Assembly: GCA_024653385.1 (NCBI GenBank)
Contig: JANLFZ010000060.1
Coordinates: 7,906-18,717, forward strand
DNA from: Thermoguttaceae bacterium
GTDB taxonomy: Bacteria; Planctomycetota; Planctomycetia; Pirellulales; Thermoguttaceae
Reading direction: 5' to 3'
Length of the DNA stretch: 10,812 nt
Position 1 is the first letter of the stretch, and the number at the start of each line of letters is the position of its first letter. The notes under the pieces are model-generated. The model saw only the letters and a program-made list of their open reading frames with translations, was not told the DNA's origin and ran no database searches. Shown in pieces: positions 6,002 through 10,812 of this stretch. Both the position numbers and the translations under genes were made by a program.

Positions 6002-7217
6002 CGCCACCCTCGACAACGGGCTGGCCGTGGTGGCCGAGTGCAACCCCCACGCGTACAGCGCGGCGCTGGGGTTCTTCGTCAGCACCGGCGCGCGCGACGA
6101 AACGCCCGAACTTGCCGGCGTGAGCCACTTCCTCGAGCACATGGCCTTCAAGGGCACGGCCACGCGGTCGGCCGACGACGTCAACCGCGAACTCGACGCG
6201 ATGGGCGCCGAGTGCAATGCCTGCACCAGCGAAGAGGCGACCGTCTTCCACACGGCGGTCCTTCCCGAATACGTCGGCCGCGCGGTCGCCCTCTTGGGCG
6301 ACATCCTTCGGCCGGCCTTGCGCCCCGAGGATTTCGAGCTGGAACGGCAAGTGATCCTCGAAGAGATCCGGATGAACGAGGACCAGCCGCCGTTCGGGGC
6401 CGACGACAAGTGCCGGGCGTTGCACTTCGGCCCGCACCCGCTCGGCTACAGCGTGCTGGGTTCGGTCGCCAGCATCACCAACTTGCCGCTGGAGGCGATG
6501 CGCGAGTACCACCGGCGGCGCTACAGCCCGACGAACATCGTGCTGGTCGGCACCGGCCGGATCGACTTCGACGCCCTGGTCGCGGCGGCACGCCGGCACT
6601 GCGGGCATTGGGAGCCTTGCGACGCGGTCCGTCGGCGCGACCCCGCCCCCCGGTTCGCCGGGTTCCACCGCATCCACAAGGAAAGCGCCTCCCAGCAGTA
6701 CGTCGTGCAACTCGCGCCAGGACCCGCCGCCGCCGACCGCGACCGCTACGCCGCCAAGCTCCTGGCCACGGTCCTGGGCGACGACACGGGAAGCCGGCTC
6801 TACTGGGAACTGGTCGATCCCGGCCTGGCCGAACATGCCGCCATGTACCACGTCGAGTACGATGGGGCCGGCCTGTTCGTCACCTCGATGAGCTGCAACC
6901 CAGACGAACTCGACGAGAACCTTCAGCGCATCAGCGACCTGTTCCGCGACGCCGAAGAGTTCGGCCTGACCGACGCGGAACTCGATCAGGCGAAAAACAA
7001 AGTCGCCTCGCGGCTGGTCCTCGCCAGCGAACGGCCGCGGGGCCGGCTGTTCTTCGTGGGCAGCGATTGGGTCCAGCGCCGCGAGTACCGCTGCCTTCGC
7101 GACGACCTCGATGCCCTGGCCGCCGTCTCGCCCGAACAGGTCGCGGCCGTGCTGGCCCGCTATCCCCTCACCCAGAACACCACCGTCACGATCGGGCCGC
7201 TGGCGGCCGAGCGGTAG
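5988..7217 (+). CDS. M16-family zinc metallopeptidase, catalytic subunit
   Basis: A 409-residue M16 peptidase chain with an intact inverted zinc motif H47-F-L-E50-H51, followed by the expected distal glutamate in VILEEI (Glu125/Glu126). The nearby ELDAMGAECNACTSEEATVFH (68-88) is also typical of active chains. In the C-terminal half the expected RGLAYxV segment reads DPGLAEHA (277-284), so the Arg/Tyr substrate-binding motif is lost; it is present in the preceding gene. Start GTG 5988 is backed by GGAGG at 5977-5981, six bases upstream and inside the previous gene, which it overlaps by 14 bases. Such tight coupling supports equal production of the two subunits. Substrate is unknown; family roles include peptide degradation and peptide or presequence processing. 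Confidence 0.9.
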   Translation: MEFLSATLDNGLAVVAECNPHAYSAALGFFVSTGARDETPELAGVSHFLEHMAFKGTATRSADDVNRELDAMGAECNACTSEEATVFHTAVLPEYVGRAVALLGDILRPALRPEDFELERQVILEEIRMNEDQPPFGADDKCRALHFGPHPLGYSVLGSVASITNLPLEAMREYHRRRYSPTNIVLVGTGRIDFDALVAAARRHCGHWEPCDAVRRRDPAPRFAGFHRIHKESASQQYVVQLAPGPAAADRDRYAAKLLATVLGDDTGSRLYWELVDPGLAEHAAMYHVEYDGAGLFVTSMSCNPDELDENLQRISDLFRDAEEFGLTDAELDQAKNKVASRLVLASERPRGRLFFVGSDWVQRREYRCLRDDLDALAAVSPEQVAAVLARYPLTQNTTVTIGPLAAER

Positions 7218-7231
7218 GCCGGTCGCGGCAG

Positions 7232-7262
7232 GACGGGCGGCCCCGTCGAGGTGACCCGTCAC
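7232..7262 (+). terminator. Two consecutive hairpins after the M16 unit
   Basis: GACGGG-CGGC-CCCGTC (7232-7247) is a perfect 6-bp stem with a 4-base loop, starting 14 bases after the stop. GTGAC-CC-GTCAC (7251-7262) follows, and can alternatively pair as CCCGT-C-ACGGG (7255-7265). There is no T-run, so this is a candidate mRNA end or transcription stop only. Confidence 0.35.
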
Positions 7263-7263
7263 G

Positions 7264-7293
7264 GGGACTCTCCCGCGAAAATGGGACTGCCCC
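7264..7293. repeat. Short direct repeat GGGACTCTCCC / GGGACTGCCCC
   Basis: Two 11-mers at 7264-7274 and 7283-7293 match at 9 of 11 positions and are separated by 8 bases containing AAAAT. Their style resembles the GGGACTGTCCC-type repeats scattered in some environmental bacterial genomes. The region up to 7400 holds nothing else I can name. Confidence 0.25.
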
Positions 7294-7402
7294 CCCGACG
7301 TCTGAGAATGGCTGTTCCGGCCCGTTGAAAGTCTCCACACTGCTCCGAACGGTCGGCTTCCCCTAGCCGGGTGGGGCCTATCTCCGACAATCCACAAATC
7401 GG

Positions 7403-7430
7403 TTGCCGCCTGTCCGCATCGAATTACAAT
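7403..7430 (+). promoter_or_regulatory. Candidate promoter for the FHA gene
   Basis: -35 TTGCCG at 7403-7408 (4 of 6) and -10 TACAAT at 7425-7430 (5 of 6) are separated by 16 bases. The expected start of transcription falls at about 7436-7438, on top of the first ATG of the FHA gene. Either that message is leaderless or translation begins at the GTG at 7502. Confidence 0.4.
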
Positions 7431-7435
7431 GAATA

Positions 7436-8881
7436 ATGTGGTGGTTCGGAAACCAGTCCACGCTTTGTTCCCTGCCCATTGTCCACCCGCCGGACGCGAA
7501 CGTGGAACCCCGGTTGCTCGTGAAGACGCCGCCCGCCTGCTGGTGCGCGCAGCGACTGGCCATTACCGTCGAGGGGCCTGAGAAACGGTTCTCGGTCACC
7601 ACCGAAGCGCCCTTCGCCCGGATCGGCTCGGACGAAGCGGCGGAAGTCGTCCTTCGGCACGGGCGGTTGCCGCGGCGCGGGCTGTACTTGCACGCCACCG
7701 ACGAAGGCGTGTTCTGGATCAATCTGGCCAGTCCCGACACCGTCAAAGAAGTGCCCCGTGGATGGCTCCCGCCCGATCGGCGAATCCACTTCGGCCCGTA
7801 TCGCATCTCCGCCCGAGTCGTGCACGAAGCCCAGCGATCGGCGGGTGCGTTCGCCGATCTCTGTGCGAAGGGCTCTCTGCCCGAACCCCATCCGCGGATC
7901 GTCGTCATGCTGGGCGACCTCGAACTGGCTCGCCGCCGGCTGACTCGTCGCCTCACCCTGGTCGGCCGTCGCCCCCCGGCCGCCCTGCGCATCGACAACG
8001 ACGACCTGTCTGACCCGCACTTGGTCCTGTATTGGCAGGCGGGATCGCTCTGGGCGATCGACCTGCTCAGCCGCAATGGTCTTCGGCTCAACGGCTCCCC
8101 CATCGACGTCGGCCGGGTTCCCGAAGGCGCGTCGATCGCTCTTGGGGCCATCGAAATCAGGTACGCCCCGAAATCCAACGGCCAGGGGAACATCCAGACG
8201 GCCGTGCCCCTCCCCACCGGCCTGTGCGATACCGACCCGTCGGGCACCGGACTCGTACCGCCTATCGCCGCGATCGAGTCCTCGCGGGCGGCGCTGGCCG
8301 ACGAACGTGCCGCCCTGGAAGCGAAGCGTCAAGAGTACGACCAACGCCGCGCCGAACTCGAGGCCCTTCGCGCGGAGCTTGAGGCCCTACGGCGCGATCT
8401 GGAAGACGAGCGCCTCGAGCAGGAGCGCGCACGCGGGGAGGTCGAGGCGGCCCGAATGGCGCTGGCCGACGAACGCGCGGCCCTGGAAGCGAAGCGTCAA
8501 GAGCACGACCAACGCCGTGCCGAACTCGAGGCCCTCCGCGCGGAGCTTGAGGCCCGAGGACGCACGCTGGAAGACGAGCGCCTCAAGCAAGAACGCGCAC
8601 GTGGGGAGATCGAGTCCTCGCGGGCAGCCGGCCAGGCGGCTGGCCATTCGCCCGGGGCCTCGTCCACTGGGCCGGTCGAGCGGCCTGCGCCCTCGCAAGA
8701 CACCGAGGGCCGCTACGAGGAGGTGTTGGATCGCCTGTTTCAGGTCTCTCGTGCCCGAAGAAGCTGGTGGCAGCGCCTTCGCGCGGTGTTTCTTGGGCAG
8801 CCACCGTATGGGTCGGGGTTTCAGTATCCCGAGCCCGAGCACGAAACCGACCGCGACTCCGAAGAAGCCCCGCCGCAGTAG
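7436..8881 (+). CDS. FHA-domain protein with duplicated coiled coil
   Basis: A 481-residue protein. Residues 38-128 look like a degenerate FHA fold (FARIGSDEAAEVVL, but the expected Ser/His pair is not visible). Residues 154-244 are a better FHA domain: LTLVGRRPPAALRIDNDDLS, then DPHLVLYW and the closing LLSRNGLRLNG, which gives the conserved Arg, Ser-x-x-His and Asn-Gly features. FHA domains bind phosphothreonine in partner proteins. A coiled coil of two 56-residue repeats follows (282-337 and 338-393, 47 of 56 identical). The tail is disordered and acidic, with a conserved-looking basic patch SRARRSWWQRLRAVFLG (438-454). There is no signal peptide, so it is cytosolic. No ribosome binding site precedes ATG 7436; GTG 7502 (residue 23) is a plausible alternative start because residues 1-22 look non-coding. 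The 3' end overlaps the convergent gene by 61 bp. Confidence 0.8.
   Translation: MWWFGNQSTLCSLPIVHPPDANVEPRLLVKTPPACWCAQRLAITVEGPEKRFSVTTEAPFARIGSDEAAEVVLRHGRLPRRGLYLHATDEGVFWINLASPDTVKEVPRGWLPPDRRIHFGPYRISARVVHEAQRSAGAFADLCAKGSLPEPHPRIVVMLGDLELARRRLTRRLTLVGRRPPAALRIDNDDLSDPHLVLYWQAGSLWAIDLLSRNGLRLNGSPIDVGRVPEGASIALGAIEIRYAPKSNGQGNIQTAVPLPTGLCDTDPSGTGLVPPIAAIESSRAALADERAALEAKRQEYDQRRAELEALRAELEALRRDLEDERLEQERARGEVEAARMALADERAALEAKRQEHDQRRAELEALRAELEARGRTLEDERLKQERARGEIESSRAAGQAAGHSPGASSTGPVERPAPSQDTEGRYEEVLDRLFQVSRARRSWWQRLRAVFLGQPPYGSGFQYPEPEHETDRDSEEAPPQ
8279..8614 (+). repeat. Tandem 168-bp repeat encoding the coiled coil
   Basis: Two in-frame copies, 8279-8446 and 8447-8614, each of 168 bp (56 codons, exactly eight heptads). 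A stub of a third copy starts at 8615: the 14 bases GAGTCCTCGCGGGC at 8612-8625 repeat 8276-8289 exactly. This means the stub matches the head of copy 1 rather than copy 2, which suggests past gain and loss of copies. Confidence 0.85.
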
Positions 8882-9561
8882 CGCCGGCAATAGCGCGCGA
8901 TGATCACCAAGGCGATGCCGGCCGCCGCCAGCGCATAGGGTAACCGGCCGTAGCGGAACAGGTAGAAGGCGAATTTCAGGTTCTCGCTGACGATCGCCGA
9001 GAATCCCTGGTCGGTTCGCCACCAGGTCTCCATGTGGAAGCCGTCGCCAGGCAGCGAGACGAACGTCACGTGGTCGCTTTGCCGGCCGAGAATGCGTCGA
9101 AAGACCCACCGGGCCCGGCGCGTATGGAAGGCGCTGGTGGGGACCAGCACCCGCGCCCCCGGCTCCGATGCGAGGAATGCCGCCAGTGCCCGGGCTTCGT
9201 CGTGCGTGCTGCCGACCTCTTTGCCCAGCCGAATGATGTTCTCCGCGGCGATCCCCCGGGAAGAGAGCACCTGGACGGCCAACTCGCCGTCGGGCGGAAG
9301 GATGTTGTCTTCCACATCGGCCGACGGCGCGGGATTGCAGACCAGCGCCTTGCGAGCTAGGCCGGCCTTGAGGAACGCGGCTGCCGCGAAGGGCCGCGAG
9401 TTGCCGTCCCCGCCGAGCACCAGGACGTAATCCGCCTTGCGCGGCTTCTCGCCCACATCGAGCCAGGTAGCGGCCAGGGGCAAGATTTGGGCTCGAAGCG
9501 CGTACAGCAACGCCAATAGCCCGACGAGAACCGCCGCCGCCAAGAGCCGCCGCCGTTTCAT
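8821..9561 (-). CDS. YdcF/SanA/ElyC-like (DUF218) membrane protein
   Basis: A 246-residue protein with an N-terminal membrane segment (about 5-30, after MKRRR). A DUF218 domain follows: ADYVLVLGGDGNSRPFAAAA (43-62), KALVCN (71-76), GIAAENIIRLGKEVGSTHDEA (103-123) and RVLVPTSAFHTRRA (137-150) with the conserved His146. A second hydrophobic segment lies at about 207-223. Family members include E. coli YdcF, which binds S-adenosylmethionine, and the envelope proteins SanA and ElyC; the chemistry of the family is poorly known. Start ATG 9561 overlaps the stop of the upstream paralogue (ATGA, 9558-9561), so they form one minus-strand unit. The last 25 residues (CRRYCGGASSESRSVSCSGSGY end) are unlike the family. 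They are encoded opposite the FHA gene's 3' end, so they may have been gained by read-through into it. Confidence 0.85.
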   Translation of the reverse strand: MKRRRLLAAAVLVGLLALLYALRAQILPLAATWLDVGEKPRKADYVLVLGGDGNSRPFAAAAFLKAGLARKALVCNPAPSADVEDNILPPDGELAVQVLSSRGIAAENIIRLGKEVGSTHDEARALAAFLASEPGARVLVPTSAFHTRRARWVFRRILGRQSDHVTFVSLPGDGFHMETWWRTDQGFSAIVSENLKFAFYLFRYGRLPYALAAAGIALVIIARYCRRYCGGASSESRSVSCSGSGY

Positions 9562-10262
9562 TCCGACGCCTCCGCCACGAGCCGATCGAGCATTCGCTCG
9601 AAGTCCTCCGGCGATTGCGCCTCGGGAACCTCGTCGGGCTCTCCGACCCAACCCACATACGCCCGCGCAATGGCCGCGTACATGAATTGCCGTACTCCGG
9701 TCCGGCTCTGCCACCAGTCACGCTCGTCGTACCTTCGGCTGGATAGAGCGACGATACGAACACGCGCGGCCTGCTCGGGCGCCAGCACCGCGTTGAGAAT
9801 CGACCGCATCGCACCGCTGGAAAACCGGTCGCACAAGAACGCCACGCACGCGGTGGGGTTGGCCTCGAACCATGCCGCCGCCAGGCGCGCCTCGTCCCAG
9901 CCGTTTCGGGCGCCGCGGCCCACCACCGCCACCGAATCCCGGGGCACGCCGCGGGCCTCCAGCTCGCGCCGGCAGATCGCCTCGAACGTGGGCACAAAGC
10001 CCGCCTGGACCAGGCGGGTCGGGGCGGGCTCGACCAGCACCACGCGGCGAGACGGCCAATCGCGATAGAGCCCCGCCACCACATCGAAGGCGCCATCGCA
10101 TCGCGGCCGAATCCACACCACGTCGCAGTCGTCCGCCGGATCCTCCCAGATCAAGAGCCTCGCCGCGCCCGACAAGACGGGCGCTCGCAACCACCACAGA
10201 CACACCACGACGGCCAACCCCACAAGCACCAGCCGCAGCGGTTTCTTCCATCGCGCTATCAC
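9558..10262 (-). CDS. Diverged YdcF-like (DUF218) paralogue
   Basis: A 234-residue protein with one N-terminal membrane segment (about 8-28). It aligns by eye with the downstream DUF218 protein: CDVVWIRPRCDGAFDVVAGL matches the first nucleotide-binding-like strand, GVPRDSVAVVG matches GIAAENIIRLG, GWDEARLAAAWF (121-132) matches HDEARALAAFL, and a WW pair followed by an Arg-rich turn (183-195) matches its WWRTDQGF. However, the conserved SAFHTRRA segment reads DRFSSGAM (145-152), so the family histidine is replaced by Ser148. The glycine-rich first loop is also gone. It may be a non-catalytic partner of the next gene. Start GTG 10262 is supported by AGGTGAG six bases upstream on this strand. 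The operon order is this gene first, then the intact paralogue. Assignment rests on the pairing and shared motifs. Confidence 0.65.
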   Translation of the reverse strand: MIARWKKPLRLVLVGLAVVVCLWWLRAPVLSGAARLLIWEDPADDCDVVWIRPRCDGAFDVVAGLYRDWPSRRVVLVEPAPTRLVQAGFVPTFEAICRRELEARGVPRDSVAVVGRGARNGWDEARLAAAWFEANPTACVAFLCDRFSSGAMRSILNAVLAPEQAARVRIVALSSRRYDERDWWQSRTGVRQFMYAAIARAYVGWVGEPDEVPEAQSPEDFERMLDRLVAEASE

Positions 10263-10401
10263 GGGTCGCTCACCTGCAAGGCCGGCCGCCTACCCCGGGT
10301 GGATCCCCCCATCGGCAATCCATCCGAATTGCGCTTCGGCGCAGCCGCATGCGATCTGGCGAAAAACATCGCACCGTTCCCTCGCTTTCCGCGGTCGGCA
10401 C

Positions 10402-10430
10402 TTGACGATCGGGCGGCCGCCGTTTAGTTA
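10402..10430 (+). promoter_or_regulatory. Possible promoter for the small membrane protein
   Basis: A good -35 TTGACG (10402-10407) is followed 17 bases later by a poor -10, TAGTTA (10425-10430). The base composition changes to AT-rich here, which supports a promoter, but the -10 is not convincing. The divergent gap 10263-10401 shows no clear minus-strand promoter. Confidence 0.3.
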
Positions 10431-10450
10431 AGTATGTATTGGATCTATCG

Positions 10451-10480
10451 TGATGCAACGCTGTTTCTTGCACTGCATCA
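10451..10480 (+). promoter_or_regulatory. Leader inverted repeat before the small membrane protein
   Basis: TGATGCA (10451-10457) and TGCATCA (10474-10480) are perfect 7-bp arms with a 16-base loop. An alternative pairing GCAA/TTGC lies within. The repeat ends about 17 bases before the GGAGG ribosome binding site (10497-10501). It could be a leader hairpin or a protein-binding site. Confidence 0.3.
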
Positions 10481-10508
10481 TCATAAATACCTCGGGGGAG
10501 GCATATTG

Positions 10509-10697
10509 ATGAAAGCCCTCGGGCTGACGATGTTGGCAATAGGGCTGGTCTTGACGGTCGTTTTTCTCGCGGCAGGCTACTGGGTGTCCGTGCCTTGGAG
10601 CACGGGCTCTTGGGTCGTATTCAGTCTGGGGTTGGCGTACGCGGGGGCATGCAGCGTGATTTGCGCCGGCCGGGGCCGAATCTCGCCGTTCTCGTAA
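10509..10697 (+). CDS. Small two-helix membrane protein, unknown function
   Basis: A 62-residue protein with two predicted membrane helices: residues 4-23 (ALGLTMLAIGLVLTVVFLAA) and 33-53 (including SWVVFSLGLAYAGACSVICA). They are joined by a short aromatic turn, YWVSVPWSTG, and the protein ends in a basic tail, GRGRISPFS. I do not recognise a family. The start is decided by an excellent ribosome binding site, GGAGG at 10497-10501, seven bases before ATG 10509; an in-frame ATG at 10434 would lie upstream of that site and inside the probable leader. It stands alone, divergent from the YdcF-like pair and convergent with the gene at the window end. Small hydrophobic proteins of this shape can be regulators or accessory subunits of membrane complexes, but nothing here shows which. 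Confidence 0.6.
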   Translation: MKALGLTMLAIGLVLTVVFLAAGYWVSVPWSTGSWVVFSLGLAYAGACSVICAGRGRISPFS

Positions 10698-10720
10698 TCG
10701 CCCCACAGGCGTGAGCGGCG

Positions 10721-10812
10721 CTACCAGTCCTTCTCTTCGACCAACGGCAATCGGTCGGACGGGCGCTGTCGGTCCCACTGGCGTCTTTCGTCCGAGCGCT
10801 GGCGCACCTTGG
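10721..10812 (-). CDS. C-terminal fragment of an unidentified protein
   Basis: An open frame enters from the right edge on the minus strand and ends in TAG at 10721-10723. It gives about 29 residues of strongly charged sequence ending SDRLPLVEEKDW. The codon choice looks coding and the position, 24 bases beyond the convergent small gene, fits a gene end. No family can be named from so short a piece. Confidence 0.45.
   Translation of the reverse strand, partial: KVRQRSDERRQWDRQRPSDRLPLVEEKDW

Noticed and set aside
4751..7397. Two long minus-strand open frames opposite the M16 genes
   Set aside because: Both are antisense shadows of strongly conserved M16 sequence and show no recognisable motif.
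8387..10096. A 569-codon minus-strand frame covering the FHA gene and the YdcF-like pair
   Set aside because: It runs through two real genes in another frame and is dominated by Arg/Ser/Ala, as expected for a shadow in GC-rich DNA.
10428..10778. A 116-codon minus-strand frame across the small membrane protein gene
   Set aside because: It has no ribosome binding site or motif, and opposes the gene with the strong GGAGG site.

Overview
The window is about 10.8 kb of uniformly GC-rich bacterial chromosome with tightly packed genes. Many genes overlap by ATGA or GTGA junctions, and long spurious antisense ORFs are common. The gene set suggests a planctomycete or a similar GC-rich, Gram-negative-type bacterium: a Tat-exported FAD_oxidored-family protein, an FHA protein with a degenerate first domain, tandem YdcF-like membrane proteins and REP-like hairpin repeats. 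This placement is an inference from gene style; there is no rRNA or marker gene here to prove it.

Layout, left to right. (1) The C-terminal end of a ribulokinase-type FGGY kinase. (2) A 230-bp regulatory gap with two dyads and a near-consensus sigma70 promoter, driving a DUF433 / DUF5615 (PIN-like) toxin-antitoxin pair. (3) A two-gene redox unit joined by ATGA: a Tat-signal FAD oxidoreductase and a membrane polyferredoxin that looks like NapH fused to NapG. (4) A 464-bp gap containing three copies of a bulged hairpin repeat (two direct, one inverted, with two compensatory base-pair changes), a spaced inverted repeat, a short pyrimidine tandem repeat, and then a promoter. (5) A three-gene unit: a GNAT acetyltransferase, an M16-like subunit lacking the zinc site, and an M16 subunit that keeps it. 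(6) An FHA-domain protein with a perfect-period 56-residue coiled-coil duplication. It converges on, and overlaps by 61 bp, a minus-strand pair of YdcF/SanA-like (DUF218) membrane proteins. (7) A divergent gap, a 62-residue two-helix membrane protein with a strong ribosome binding site, and the C-terminal end of an unidentified minus-strand gene at the window edge.

How they work together. The toxin and antitoxin should be self-regulating. The flavoprotein and polyferredoxin probably form one electron-transfer unit at the cytoplasmic membrane. The two M16 proteins have complementary defects and should form one heterodimeric peptidase, with an acetyltransferase co-transcribed. The two YdcF-like paralogues appear to form an active-like and a degenerate pair. 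I see no defence island, CRISPR array, transposase, tRNA or rRNA. The least explained items are the hairpin repeat family, the internal twin-arginine motif of the polyferredoxin and the GNAT-M16-M16 unit.
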